Assembly: GCF_030418315.1 (NCBI RefSeq)
Contig: NZ_JAUHPV010000003.1
Coordinates: 352,751 to 416,750 of the forward strand
Direction of reading: 5' to 3'
DNA length: 64,000 nucleotides
Source: Demequina zhanjiangensis
GTDB taxonomy: Bacteria; Actinomycetota; Actinomycetes; Actinomycetales; Demequinaceae
The notes under the pieces were generated by a model. It had not been told where the DNA came from. It did not search any database and saw nothing but the letters and a program-made list of their open reading frames with translations. This document shows positions 52,836 through 62,154 of the stretch, one piece after another (position 1 is the first letter of the stretch; each line of letters starts with the position of its first letter). Both the position numbers and the translations under genes were made by a program.

Positions 52836-53462
52836 ATGACCTCTGTTCAGAAGGCACGCCGCCAGGTGCGGCTGTCCCGTGCACTCGGCCTCGCGCTGAC
52901 CCCGAAGGCTGTCAAGCACTTCGAGAAGCGCCCCTACCCGCCGGGTGAGCACGGCCGTACCGCTCGCCGCAAGGAGAGCGACTACGCCGTGCGTCTGCGC
53001 GAGAAGCAGCGTCTTCGCGCGCAGTACGGTCTCCGCGAGAAGCAGATGACCGCGATCTACGCCGAGGCGAAGAAGGACGCCGGTCTGACCGGTGAGGCCT
53101 TCGTCGAGCTTCTCGAGATGCGTCTCGACGCGCTCGTGCTCCGCGCCGGCTTCGCCCGCACGATCCTGCAGGCCCGCCAGGCCGTCCTGCACCGCCACAT
53201 CCTCGTGGACGGCAAGATCGTCGACCGCCCCTCGTTCCGCGTGAAGCCCGGCCAGACCATCCAGGTCAAGCCCAAGGCCGTCACCATGGAGCCCTACATG
53301 GCCGCCGCCGCGGGCGCGCACCGCGACGTGCTGCCCCAGGTCCCCGAGTACCTCAACGTCACGCTGGAGAAGCTCACGGCTCAGCTCGTGCGTCGCCCCA
53401 AGCGTGCCGAGGTCCCCGTGACCTGCGAGGTCCAGCTGGTCGTCGAGTACTACGCTCGCTAA
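52836..53462 (+). CDS. rpsD: 30S ribosomal protein S4 (zinc-free form)
   Basis: Primary 16S rRNA-binding protein and part of the mRNA entry site. 208 residues from the ATG at 52836 (GAAGGAAACC upstream). RRQVRLSRALGLALTPKAVKHF contains none of the four N-terminal Cys that mark the zinc-binding form. S4 RNA-binding domain at about residues 95-155: MRLDALVLRAGFARTILQARQ, HRHILVDGKIVDRPSFRVKPG. It stands alone between rarA and alaS, as usual for actinobacteria, away from the main ribosomal operons. The 126-bp leader may hold an autoregulatory structure, which I cannot define. Confidence 0.97.
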   Translation: MTSVQKARRQVRLSRALGLALTPKAVKHFEKRPYPPGEHGRTARRKESDYAVRLREKQRLRAQYGLREKQMTAIYAEAKKDAGLTGEAFVELLEMRLDALVLRAGFARTILQARQAVLHRHILVDGKIVDRPSFRVKPGQTIQVKPKAVTMEPYMAAAAGAHRDVLPQVPEYLNVTLEKLTAQLVRRPKRAEVPVTCEVQLVVEYYAR

Positions 53463-53507
53463 GCCTGACCGACGGTAGGCTCTGACTCAGAGCCCGACCA
53501 AGCAGAC

Positions 53508-53548
53508 GCCGCGGTGCGCTGCTCCCGCAAGGGAGGGCGTGCCGCGGC
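53508..53548 (+). terminator. Terminator after rpsD
   Basis: GCCGCGG (53508-53514) pairs with CCGCGGC (53542-53548), with an inner stem CTCCC-GCAA-GGGAG (GNRA-type tetraloop); the T-rich TTTCTGCTT follows at once. Confidence 0.7.
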
Positions 53549-53607
53549 TTTCTGCTTATCCCAGAAGACCTCTTTCGAGACAGACTCGCTCACAGACAAG
53601 GACTTGC

Positions 53608-56280
53608 ATGCGCTCCGCAGAGATCGCCACGCGATGGAACGACTACTTCGCGAAGCAGGGTCACCACATCGCACCCAGCACGTCGCTGGTGTCGCCTGAC
53701 CCGTCGCTGCTGTTCACGGTCGCGGGCATGGTCCCGTTCATCCCGTACATCATCGGGACGGAGCAGTCTCCTCACCCGCGCATCGCCTCGGTCCAGAAGT
53801 GCATCCGCACCAAGGACATCGAGGAGGTCGGCAAGACCACCCGTCACGGCACGTTCTTCCAGATGCTCGGCAACTTCTCGTTCGGCGACTACTTCAAGGA
53901 AGGCGCGATCAACTTCGCGTGGGAGCTTCTCACCAGCCCCGAGTCCGAGGGTGGCTACGGCTTCGAGCCCGAGCGCTTCTGGGTCACGATCTGGAACGAG
54001 GACGACGAGGCGCTGTCGTCGCTCGTCAACGCCGGCGTGAACCCCGACCAGATCGTCAAGCTCACGCGCGAGGAGATCTTCTGGGACACCGGCCAGCCCG
54101 GTCCCGCCGGACCCTGCGCGGAGTGGCACTACGACCGCGGCCCCGAGTACGGGCCCGACGCGGTGGGCGGCACTGTCGACCCGGGTGGCGACCGCTACCT
54201 CGAGATCTGGAACCTGGTCTTCGACCAGTACCTCCGCGGCCCCGGCGACGGGAAGAACTACGAGCTCATCCGCGAGCTCGACCAGAAGGCGATCGACACC
54301 GGTGCCGGGCTCGAGCGCATCGCGTTCCTCAAGCAGGGCGTCGAGAACTTCTACGAGACCGACGAGGTCTTCCCGGTCATCGGCGAGGTGCAGAGGCTCA
54401 CGGGTCTCACCTACGGCGAGGATAAGGATGCCGACGTCCGGTTCCGCGTGATCGCGGACCACATCAGGTCCTCGCTCATGCTGATCGGCGACGGTGTGAA
54501 GCCCGGCAACGAGGGCCGCGGCTACGTGCTCCGTCGCCTGCTGCGCCGCACCGTGCGCAACATGCGACTCATGGGCGTGGACGACGCGGCGCTTCCGGCG
54601 CTGCTGCCCGTCTCCAAGGACGCGATGAAGCTCACCTACCCGGAGCTCGACGCCGACTTCTCGCGCATCAGCGAGGTCGCGTACAAGGAGGAGGACGTGT
54701 TCCGGCGCACCCTCGCCTCCGGGACGACGATCTTCGACACCGCGGTGGCGAAGGCGAAGGACGCGGGCGCGAAGGCGCTTCCCGGTGCCGATGCCTTCCA
54801 GCTCCACGACACCTACGGCTTCCCGATCGACATCACGCTGGAGATGGCCTCCGAGGCGGGTCTCCAGGTTGACGAGGCGAAGTTCCGCGAGCTCATGAAC
54901 GAGCAGCGGGAGCGCGCCCGCGCCGACGCGAAGGCCAAGAAGGGCGGGCATGCGGACACGGCCGTGTACGCGGGGCTTCTCGAGCAGCGCTCCACCGAGT
55001 TCAAGGGCTACCACGAGCTCGTCACCGCGACCGAGGTGCAGGGCATCCTCAAGGAGGGCAAGCCCGTGCCGGTCGGGGTCGAGGGCGACGTCCTCGAGAT
55101 GGTGCTTCCCCAGACGCCCTTCTACGCGGAGTCCGGTGGCCAGGAGGCCGACGCGGGAGTGATCCGCGCGGCCAACGCCACGCTCGAGGTCATGGACGTG
55201 CAGCGTCCCATCAAGGGCCTCGTGGTGCACACCGTGAAGGTGGTCGAGGGAGAGGTCGCCGTGGGTGACGCCGTCTCCGCCGAGGTGGACGCTGAGTGGC
55301 GGCTGGGCGCGCGTCAGGCGCACTCCGGCACGCACCTCATCCACGCCGCGCTGCGCGAGGTGCTCGGCCCTGAGGCGCTCCAGTCCGGCTCGTACAACAA
55401 GCCCGGCTACCTGCGCCTCGACTTCTCGTGGGGTCAGGCGCTCAGCGCCGAGACCCGTTCGGAGATCGAGGAGGTCACCAACCGCGCGATCCGCAACGAC
55501 CTGCCCGTGTCATGGCAGTACATGACCCTCCCCGAGGCCAAGGAGTGGGGCGCCGTCGCGCTGTTCGGCGAGACGTACGACGAGACCGCGGTCCGTGTCG
55601 TGCAGATCGGCGGCCCGTGGTCGCGCGAGCTGTGCGGAGGAACGCACGTCGAGCACTCGAGCCAGGTGGGCATGGTGGCCGTGAGCTCCGAGTCCTCCGT
55701 CGGCTCGGGATCGCGTCGCATCGAGGCTTTCGTGGGCTACGAGGCCTTCGAGCAGCTGGCCGCGGAGCGCGCGCTGGTGAGCGAGCTGACCTCCACGCTC
55801 AAGGTGCAGCCGGGGGAGCTCAAGGGCCGCATCGAGAAGCTCGTCGAGCGCGTCGCCGAGGCGGAGAAGCAGCTCGCGGGCTACCGTGCGCAGGCCATGC
55901 GGGACGCTGCCGCATCCCTGGTGGACACCGCGAAGGACGTGTCCGGTGTCCGCCTCGTCGCCCACGAGTCCGACGTCGCCGGCGACTCCGACGACCTCCG
56001 CACGCTCGTGACCGATGTGCGTGCGCGACTCGGCGAGTCCGCTCCCGCGGTCGTCGCCGCCACCGCGGCGATCGGCGGGCGTCCCCAGATCGTGGTCGGC
56101 ACGAACCAGGCGGCCCGCGACGCAGGCATCAGGGCCGGCGACCTCGTCAAGGTCGCCGCCGGCGTGCTCGGCGGCGGCGGAGGCGGCAAGCCCGACCTCG
56201 CACAGGGCGGTGGCCAGGATGCGACGCGCATCGGCGCGGCGCTCGAGGCGATCGAGGCGGCGATCGCGCATCGTGGATAG
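53608..56280 (+). CDS. alaS: Alanyl-tRNA synthetase
   Basis: Charges tRNA-Ala and edits misacylation. 890 residues from the ATG at 53608. Class II core: LFTVAGMVPFIPYIIG, KCIRTKDIEEVGKTTRHGTFFQMLGNFSFGDYFKEGAI. The editing domain has HSGTHLIHAALREVLG (H-x3-H) and the CGGTHV metal pair (Cys/His). The C-terminal dimerisation domain ends GVLGGGGGGKPDLAQGGG. All domains are intact. The ruvX start lies within the last codons. Confidence 0.98.
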   Translation: MRSAEIATRWNDYFAKQGHHIAPSTSLVSPDPSLLFTVAGMVPFIPYIIGTEQSPHPRIASVQKCIRTKDIEEVGKTTRHGTFFQMLGNFSFGDYFKEGAINFAWELLTSPESEGGYGFEPERFWVTIWNEDDEALSSLVNAGVNPDQIVKLTREEIFWDTGQPGPAGPCAEWHYDRGPEYGPDAVGGTVDPGGDRYLEIWNLVFDQYLRGPGDGKNYELIRELDQKAIDTGAGLERIAFLKQGVENFYETDEVFPVIGEVQRLTGLTYGEDKDADVRFRVIADHIRSSLMLIGDGVKPGNEGRGYVLRRLLRRTVRNMRLMGVDDAALPALLPVSKDAMKLTYPELDADFSRISEVAYKEEDVFRRTLASGTTIFDTAVAKAKDAGAKALPGADAFQLHDTYGFPIDITLEMASEAGLQVDEAKFRELMNEQRERARADAKAKKGGHADTAVYAGLLEQRSTEFKGYHELVTATEVQGILKEGKPVPVGVEGDVLEMVLPQTPFYAESGGQEADAGVIRAANATLEVMDVQRPIKGLVVHTVKVVEGEVAVGDAVSAEVDAEWRLGARQAHSGTHLIHAALREVLGPEALQSGSYNKPGYLRLDFSWGQALSAETRSEIEEVTNRAIRNDLPVSWQYMTLPEAKEWGAVALFGETYDETAVRVVQIGGPWSRELCGGTHVEHSSQVGMVAVSSESSVGSGSRRIEAFVGYEAFEQLAAERALVSELTSTLKVQPGELKGRIEKLVERVAEAEKQLAGYRAQAMRDAAASLVDTAKDVSGVRLVAHESDVAGDSDDLRTLVTDVRARLGESAPAVVAATAAIGGRPQIVVGTNQAARDAGIRAGDLVKVAAGVLGGGGGGKPDLAQGGGQDATRIGAALEAIEAAIAHRG

Positions 56281-56743
56281 GCACGTGCGCGTGAGCGTCG
56301 ACGTGGGGACCGTGCGCGTCGGGGTCGCAGCGAGCGACCCCGACGGCCTGATGGCGTTCCCCATCGCGACGGTCACGCGCTCACCCCGAGCGCCGCGCGA
56401 GGTCGCGGACCTCATCGCGGAGCGGGAGGCGACCGAGGTGTTCGTCGGCCTTCCGCGTACCCTGAAGGGGCGAGAGGGCACCTCCGCCCAGGATGCGCGT
56501 GGGTTCGCTGCCGAGCTGGCGGAACTGACCGATGCGACGATTCGTTTGATCGACGAGCGTTTCTCCACAGCCTCCGCCTCGCGGCAGATGTCCGCCGCGG
56601 GAAGATCGGCGAAGGCGCAGAGGCAGGTGATCGATCAGGCCGCGGCCGTCGTGATCCTGGAGAGCGCGCTGGAAGTACAGAAGAATGGCAACCTCGGTAC
56701 AGTGACCACCGAGGTAACACCCACCAAGGGGAACGATGACTGA
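56273..56743 (+). CDS. ruvX: Putative pre-16S rRNA nuclease / Holliday junction resolvase YqgF
   Basis: Predicted RNase H-fold nuclease in 16S rRNA 5' end processing. About 156 residues from the GTG at 56273, which lies in the last codons of alaS; a GTG at 56285 is an alternative. VDVGTVRVGVAASDPDGLMAFP (first Asp), VFVGLPRTLKGREGTSAQ and RLIDERFSTASASRQM (Glu/Arg) are family features. It overlaps mltG by 8 bp. The alaS-ruvX-mltG-aroE order is conserved in actinobacteria. Confidence 0.92.
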   Translation: MDRHVRVSVDVGTVRVGVAASDPDGLMAFPIATVTRSPRAPREVADLIAEREATEVFVGLPRTLKGREGTSAQDARGFAAELAELTDATIRLIDERFSTASASRQMSAAGRSAKAQRQVIDQAAAVVILESALEVQKNGNLGTVTTEVTPTKGNDD

Positions 56744-57860
56744 CCTGTTCGAGCCGGAGACGACGTCCACCACGTCGCTCGACATGCGCCGTCTGCAGCG
56801 CCGCAAGAGGCGCGCGACGCGACGCAAGTGGACCCTGGTGGCCGTGGCCGTCGGCCTGATCATCGTCGCGCTCGGCGCGTCGGTGGCGCGCAGCTTCCTC
56901 CTGGAGTTCGTCCCCGAGGAGAACACGATCGCCGACTATGAGGGCACTGGGCAGGGCACCGTCCAGGTGGTCGTCGAGTCCGGCGACACCGGTGCGGACA
57001 TCGCACAGACGCTGTACGACGCGGGCGTCATCGCGTCGACCGAGGCCTTCATTCAGGCGACCTACCAGAACCCTGAGGCCTCCTCGATCACTCCTGGCTA
57101 CTACTTCATGCAGCGCGAGATGTCCGCGGAGAACGCGCTCCTGCAGCTGCTCGACCCGAACTATCGGGAGCTGCGGACCATCACCATCCCCGAGGGGAAG
57201 ACGGTCGAGACCTACTATCAGAAGATCGCGGACCTCACCGACTTCAGCTACGAGGAGGTCGAGGCTGCGGCGCAGGACACCGAGTCGATCGGCCTGCCCG
57301 AGGAGGCCGGCGGCAACATCGAGGGCTGGCTGTTCCCCAGCACCTACGAGTTCAACCCGGGAGTCACCCCCACGGACGTGCTGAGCGCCATGGTCGCCCA
57401 GACGGTGAGGGTCCTCGAGAAGAACAACATCGCCGAGGAGGACTGGGAGGAGACGATGATCGTCGCCTCGCTGATCGAGCGTGAGGCGCGGCTCGACGAG
57501 GACCGTCCGCTCATCTCCAGCGTGATCTACAACCGCCTCGAGATCGACATGATGCTCCAGTTCGACTCGACGGTGAAGTACTTCTCGCGCACCGAGGGCG
57601 TCTTCACCGACGACGACGAGCGCGCGACCGAGAACCCGTACAACACGTACCTGTACACGGGGCTCCCCCCGGGTCCGATCGCCGCACCCGGAGAGGCGTC
57701 GATCCAGGCCGCCGCCGCGCCCGCGGATACCGACTACCTGTTCTTCGTCACGGTCAACCTGACCACCGGCGAGACCAAGTACGCGACGACGTACGCGGAC
57801 CACCAGGTGAACGTCCGCGAGCTCCAGGACTGGTACGCCCAGAACACGAACGACGACTGA
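56736..57860 (+). CDS. mltG: Endolytic murein transglycosylase MltG
   Basis: Membrane-bound enzyme that cuts nascent peptidoglycan and limits strand length. 374 residues. A basic cytoplasmic N-terminus (LQRRKRRATRRKW) is followed by one membrane helix (TLVAVAVGLIIVALGASVA) and an outer LysM-like region. The catalytic Glu is in MIVASLIEREARLDED; GWLFPSTYEFNPG and PLISSVIYNRLEIDMMLQFDSTVKY are family hallmarks. It starts in the end of ruvX and ends 4 bp before aroE. Confidence 0.95.
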   Translation: MTDLFEPETTSTTSLDMRRLQRRKRRATRRKWTLVAVAVGLIIVALGASVARSFLLEFVPEENTIADYEGTGQGTVQVVVESGDTGADIAQTLYDAGVIASTEAFIQATYQNPEASSITPGYYFMQREMSAENALLQLLDPNYRELRTITIPEGKTVETYYQKIADLTDFSYEEVEAAAQDTESIGLPEEAGGNIEGWLFPSTYEFNPGVTPTDVLSAMVAQTVRVLEKNNIAEEDWEETMIVASLIEREARLDEDRPLISSVIYNRLEIDMMLQFDSTVKYFSRTEGVFTDDDERATENPYNTYLYTGLPPGPIAAPGEASIQAAAAPADTDYLFFVTVNLTTGETKYATTYADHQVNVRELQDWYAQNTNDD

Positions 57861-57864
57861 TCGC

Positions 57865-58701
57865 ATGACCGGTGCGGAGCGTCGAGCCGGAGTGCTCGGC
57901 CACCCGATCGCGCACTCGCTCTCGCCCGCGCTCCACCGCGCGGCGTACCGCGAGCTGGGCCTGTCATGGAAGTACGACGCGTACGACGTCACCGAGCCTG
58001 AGCTTCCCTCGTTCATCGAGGGGCTCGGCCCCGAGTGGGCAGGGCTGTCGCTCACGATGCCGCTCAAGGCGGCAGCGATGCCGCTCATGGACTTCATCGA
58101 GCCCATGGCGAAGCTCGTGGGCGCGCTGAACACGGTGGTCGTGCAGCACGTCGGTGACACCCGACAGCTCGTGGGGGCGAACACCGATGTCCACGGCATC
58201 GTCGCCGCGTTCCGCGAGGCGGGTCTCGAGCATGCGCGCACCGCAGTGGTGATCGGCGGGGGAGCGACAGCCACCTCGGCCGTCGCCGCGCTCGGCCAGC
58301 TCGGCTGCGTCGCGCCCGTCGTGGCGGTGAGGAATCGGGCCCGTGCAGGGGGACTCGTGCGTGCCGCATCCCGCATGGGCCTGTCGCCGGTGCTCATCCC
58401 GCTCGGCGACGTGGAAGCCGGTGCCGCAGCGGTCGCGAGGGCGGAGCAGGCCGATGCGGTGGTGTCGACCATCCCGGCCGCGGCCGGCAGCGAGCTCGCC
58501 TCGTCGGTCCAGGGCCCCTCAGGTGTGCTGCTCGACGTCGTCTACGACCCGCTCGTCACGCCGTTCGCCGAAGCATGGCGGGGTCACGGGGGAGCGACCA
58601 TCGGTGGCCAGAGAATGCTTCTCCATCAGGCCGTGGAGCAGGTGCGTCTGATGACCGGACAAATACCTTCAATTCAGACATTGGAATCCGCATTGCCTTA
58701 A
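57865..58701 (+). CDS. aroE: Shikimate dehydrogenase
   Basis: Reduces 3-dehydroshikimate to shikimate with NADPH. 278 residues from the ATG at 57865. AGVLGHPIAHSLSPALHRAAY at the N-terminus binds shikimate, LSLTMPLK contains the catalytic Lys (about residue 68), GANTDVHGI follows, and VVIGGGATATSAVAAL is the cofactor loop. The last ~20 codons are visibly richer in A and T than the rest (QIPSIQTLESALP), a change that continues into the pilB upstream region. Confidence 0.95.
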   Translation: MTGAERRAGVLGHPIAHSLSPALHRAAYRELGLSWKYDAYDVTEPELPSFIEGLGPEWAGLSLTMPLKAAAMPLMDFIEPMAKLVGALNTVVVQHVGDTRQLVGANTDVHGIVAAFREAGLEHARTAVVIGGGATATSAVAALGQLGCVAPVVAVRNRARAGGLVRAASRMGLSPVLIPLGDVEAGAAAVARAEQADAVVSTIPAAAGSELASSVQGPSGVLLDVVYDPLVTPFAEAWRGHGGATIGGQRMLLHQAVEQVRLMTGQIPSIQTLESALP

Positions 58702-58702
58702 G

Positions 58703-58711
58703 TGTGATAAT
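58703..58711 (+). promoter_or_regulatory. Possible extended -10 promoter upstream of pilB
   Basis: TGTGATAAT, an extended -10 form, directly after the aroE stop codon; TTGGAA lies 19 bp before the -10 hexamer. Alternative to the promoter at 58725-58753. Confidence 0.3.
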
Positions 58712-58724
58712 TCCGACTCTCGCG

Positions 58725-58753
58725 TTCCAAGCCCTTGTTGCCGATGTTAGGTT
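58725..58753 (+). promoter_or_regulatory. Probable pilB promoter
   Basis: TTCCAA (58725-58730), 17-bp spacer, TAGGTT (58748-58753), leaving a leader of about 43 nt with AGGGAG before the pilB GTG. The -10 box and spacing are the same as in the EIIBCA promoter. Confidence 0.5.
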
Positions 58754-58802
58754 CACAGGGCAGTCGCGCCCGGACGCGGCCGTGGGGAAGTAGGGAGTCA
58801 CT

Positions 58803-60470
58803 GTGAAGCAGCTGGGGTCGATCCTCCTTGAGGAGGGTCTTCTGACTGAGGACCAGCTCATGGACGCGATCGACGCGCAGCAGCAGCGAGGTCAGTCTTT
58901 GGGGCGCACCCTCGTCGAGCTCGGGATGATCACCGAGTCGCAGCTCGTCCGCGCGCTGGCGAGCCAGGTGGGGATGCAGTTCGTCGAGCTGGCGGACTAT
59001 CCCGTGGATCGTGCCGCTGTGGCCACCGTGCCGGCGAACGTGTGTCGCCGCCATGCCGCGCTCCCGATCGGGTTCGAGGACGGCGTGCTCAAGGTCGCGA
59101 TGTCCAACCCCGGCAACGTGGTCGCGGTCGACGACTTCCGCACGATCACCAAGATGCAGGTCATGCCGGTGGTTGCTGCCCACGACGACCTGGTCGCCGC
59201 GATCGATCGCTACTGCCGTTCCGACGCGGAGCTCGAGGACCTCCAGGAGGAGCTGTCCGAGTCCGAGGTCAACCTTGACGATGAGACGCTCGGCTCGGGT
59301 GTGTCGGAGGACGACGCGCCGATCGTGCGCTTCGTCAACCTCCTCATCACCCAGGCCGTTCAGGACCGCGCGTCCGACATCCACATCGAGCCCACCGAGA
59401 CGGACCTGCGCGTCCGGTATCGCATCGACGGCGTGCTTCACGAGATGCAGCGGGCCTCGAAGGCGATCAGCAACGGTGTGACGTCGCGTCTGAAGATCAT
59501 GTCGGACATCGACATCGCCGAGCGTCGCAAGCCGCAGGACGGCCGTCTTTCCGTCAACCACCAGGGACGAAAGATCGACCTCCGTGTCGCGACGCTCCCC
59601 ACGGTGTGGGGCGAGAAGGTCGTCATGCGAATCCTCGACAACTCGACCGCGACGCTGGACCTCGCTGACCTCGGCATCCGTGAGCACAACTACGTGCAGT
59701 ACTCGGCGACGTTCACGAAGCCGTACGGCATGATCCTGGTCACGGGCCCCACGGGTTCCGGCAAGTCGACCACGCTGTACGCCACGTTGAACCAGATCAG
59801 CCGCCCCGAGATCAACGTCATCACGGTTGAGGACCCGGTCGAGTACCGGATCGCCGGCATCAACCAGGTGCAGGTCAATCCCAAGGCGGGCCTGACATTC
59901 GCGTCGGCGCTGCGCTCGATCCTTCGTGCCGACCCCGACGTGGTGCTGCTCGGTGAGATCCGAGACCACGAGACGGCGCAGATCGCTATCGAGGCGGCCC
60001 TCACCGGTCACCTCGTGCTCTCCACGCTCCACACGAACGATGCGCCCTCGGCGCTCACGCGCCTCATCGAGATGGACATCGAACCGTTCCTCGTGGGCTC
60101 GGCTGTCGACTGCGTGGTCGCCCAGCGTCTCGCCAGGCGCCTGTGCGACCACTGTGCGGTCGAGTACAAGATCGAGGAGAAGGAGATCCCCGCGAACGTG
60201 GGGTGGGTGGAAGGCGACACCTTGCCGGTCGTGTACCGCCCGGTCGGATGCCAGCGCTGCTCGAACACCGGCTACCGCGGACGCGTGGCGCTCCACGAGG
60301 TCATGACGGTGGATGAGGAGCTCGAGCGGCTCGCCGTGGCGCACGCCTCCGCGGCCGAGATCGGTCGCAAGGCGCGCGAGAACGGCATGGAGACGCTGCT
60401 CATGGATGGATGGGCGAAAGTGCTCGAAGGAACGACTTCGGTGGAGGAGCTGCTTCGTGTCGTCAAATAA
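58803..60470 (+). CDS. pilB: Type IV pilus assembly ATPase PilB (GspE family)
   Basis: Cytoplasmic motor that drives pilus extension. 555 residues from the GTG at 58803. The N-terminus has two MshEN-type repeats (LLTEDQLMDAIDAQQQRGQ and SLGRTLVELGMITESQLVRA), which in relatives bind c-di-GMP. ATPase: VTGPTGSGKSTTLYA (Walker A, about 314), VITVEDPVEYRIAG, LRSILRADPDVVLLGEIRD (Asp box/Walker B), HLVLSTLHTNDAPSAL. A tetracysteine site (CDHC near 448, CQRC near 482) binds zinc in PilB. First gene of the pilus cluster. Confidence 0.95.
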   Translation: MKQLGSILLEEGLLTEDQLMDAIDAQQQRGQSLGRTLVELGMITESQLVRALASQVGMQFVELADYPVDRAAVATVPANVCRRHAALPIGFEDGVLKVAMSNPGNVVAVDDFRTITKMQVMPVVAAHDDLVAAIDRYCRSDAELEDLQEELSESEVNLDDETLGSGVSEDDAPIVRFVNLLITQAVQDRASDIHIEPTETDLRVRYRIDGVLHEMQRASKAISNGVTSRLKIMSDIDIAERRKPQDGRLSVNHQGRKIDLRVATLPTVWGEKVVMRILDNSTATLDLADLGIREHNYVQYSATFTKPYGMILVTGPTGSGKSTTLYATLNQISRPEINVITVEDPVEYRIAGINQVQVNPKAGLTFASALRSILRADPDVVLLGEIRDHETAQIAIEAALTGHLVLSTLHTNDAPSALTRLIEMDIEPFLVGSAVDCVVAQRLARRLCDHCAVEYKIEEKEIPANVGWVEGDTLPVVYRPVGCQRCSNTGYRGRVALHEVMTVDEELERLAVAHASAAEIGRKARENGMETLLMDGWAKVLEGTTSVEELLRVVK

Positions 60471-60609
60471 CGCCGTGGCGTTTCGTACTTGCAATAGTGA
60501 GAATTGTGTTGCATGGTTTGCAGTGATTGAGCGGTACCGGTTTTCTGCCGATACCCGGAGGGACAATCGCATGCGGGTCCAGGCAGCCCGTGCTGAGGGG
60601 AAGTGCTGA

Positions 60610-62142
60610 ATGACGTCGTTCATGCCCGAGAACATTCCGGGACAGGGGCAGCCGACCCCTGCCACGCCGCCTGCCCAGCAGTCGTCCGGCCAGCCGACCT
60701 TCGCGCCCCAGCAGCAGTCGTTCAACCCGAACCCGGCCGCGGCGCCGCAGCAGCCCGCGGCACCTGCCGCTCTGCAGCAGCCGTCCGCGCAGACCGCCCC
60801 GCCCGCGTTCGGAGCGCAGCAGTCCTTCGCACCCGCGCCGCCTGCGCCGGCTCCTCAGTCCGCGCCCACCGTGGCGCCGCCTGCAGCCCCGGCCGCACCG
60901 GCGGTCCAGCGTCAGCCGCTCATGTCGCAGGGGCAGCCGCCGGCCGCTCCGCAGCAGCCTTCGGCGGCGCAGCCGGCACAGCAGGCGGCCCCGCCGGCCC
61001 GCCCCGCCGCACCGGCTCCCGCGACCACGCACCGCGTGGGCATGAGCCAGGAGCGCCAGGAGGGCGACCTCGACATCTCACAGGCGCTGCGGGGGATGCT
61101 GGCGTCCAAGGCGTCTGACCTCCACCTCACGACCGGCGCGCCGCCCATGGTGCGCGTCGACGGCGGACTGCGTCCCCTCGAGGGCTTCGGGCCGCTCACC
61201 AAGGAGGGCCTGCAGCGCACGCTCTATCAGATCCTGACCCAGGCGCAGCGTGAACGCTTCGAGGAGGAGCTCGAGCTCGACTTCTCGTACGCGCTCGTCG
61301 GCGAGGCCCGCTTCCGCGTCAACATGTACCAGCAGCGCGAGTCCGTGGGCGCCGCCTTCCGAGTGATCCCCTACGAGATCAAGCCGCTCGAGGCGCTCGG
61401 CATCCCCGCCGCGGTGAAGTCGTTCGCAGACCTGCCGCGCGGCCTGGTGCTGGTCACGGGTCCCACGGGTTCGGGAAAGTCGACCACGCTCGCCTCGCTG
61501 CTCGACCTGGTGAACCGCTCACGCAGCGGCCACATCATGACGGTCGAGGACCCGATCGAGTTCCTGCACCGTCACAAGCGCTCGCTCGTGAACCAGCGCG
61601 AGGTCGGCACGGACACGCACTCGTTCCAGAAGGCGCTCAAGCATGTGCTGCGCCAGGACCCGGACGTGATCCTCATCGGTGAGATGCGAGACCTGGAGAC
61701 CATCCAGGTCGCTCTCACCGCCGCAGAGACCGGCCACCTCGTGTTCGCGACGCTGCACACCCAGGACGCGGCCCAGACGATCGACCGTGTCATCGACGTG
61801 TTCCCGGCCGAGCAGCAGGGGCAGGTGCGTACGCAGCTCGCGACCGCGATCCAGGGCGTGCTGTGCCAGGCGCTGCTGCCTCGCGCCGACGGACCCGGGC
61901 GTGCCGTCGCGGTCGAGGTGATGCTGGCCACGCCGGCCATCCGCAACCTCATTCGTGAGGGCAAGACCCACCAGATCCATACGTCGCTCCAGGCGGGAGC
62001 GTCGATGGGGATGCAGACCATGGACCAGCACCTTGCGGAGCTCGTGAAGGAGGGCGCGATCCACTACGACTACGCGGTCGAGATCGCCCACTCCGTCGAG
62101 GAGTTCAACAGGCTCGCGGGCCGCGCGAACGCGCAGCGGTAG
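60610..62142 (+). CDS. pilT: Type IV pilus retraction ATPase PilT with long disordered N-terminus
   Basis: Motor for pilus retraction. 510 residues; E. coli/Pseudomonas PilT has ~345, the excess being an N-terminal Pro/Gln/Ala-rich stretch of about 150 residues. The core begins DISQALRGMLASKASDLHLTTG. Walker A is GPTGSGKSTTLASL (about 284), then HIMTVEDPIEFLH, LRQDPDVILIGEMRD, and the PilT-specific AIRNLIREGKTHQIHT (about 442). AIRNLIRE separates PilT from PilB. The 139-bp gap after pilB is AT-richer than its surroundings and holds three TTGCA repeats (60489, 60509, 60518). A GGGGAAG site precedes the ATG. Confidence 0.93.
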   Translation: MTSFMPENIPGQGQPTPATPPAQQSSGQPTFAPQQQSFNPNPAAAPQQPAAPAALQQPSAQTAPPAFGAQQSFAPAPPAPAPQSAPTVAPPAAPAAPAVQRQPLMSQGQPPAAPQQPSAAQPAQQAAPPARPAAPAPATTHRVGMSQERQEGDLDISQALRGMLASKASDLHLTTGAPPMVRVDGGLRPLEGFGPLTKEGLQRTLYQILTQAQRERFEEELELDFSYALVGEARFRVNMYQQRESVGAAFRVIPYEIKPLEALGIPAAVKSFADLPRGLVLVTGPTGSGKSTTLASLLDLVNRSRSGHIMTVEDPIEFLHRHKRSLVNQREVGTDTHSFQKALKHVLRQDPDVILIGEMRDLETIQVALTAAETGHLVFATLHTQDAAQTIDRVIDVFPAEQQGQVRTQLATAIQGVLCQALLPRADGPGRAVAVEVMLATPAIRNLIREGKTHQIHTSLQAGASMGMQTMDQHLAELVKEGAIHYDYAVEIAHSVEEFNRLAGRANAQR

Positions 62143-62154
62143 CGGAGGACGACG

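Noticed and set aside
53590..55344. Long antisense frame inside alaS
   Set aside because: Shadow frame; alaS is complete and conserved on the plus strand.
60471..60609. Small coding gene between pilB and pilT
   Set aside because: Open stretches are short, lack a ribosome-binding site and have no recognisable protein; the segment looks regulatory.
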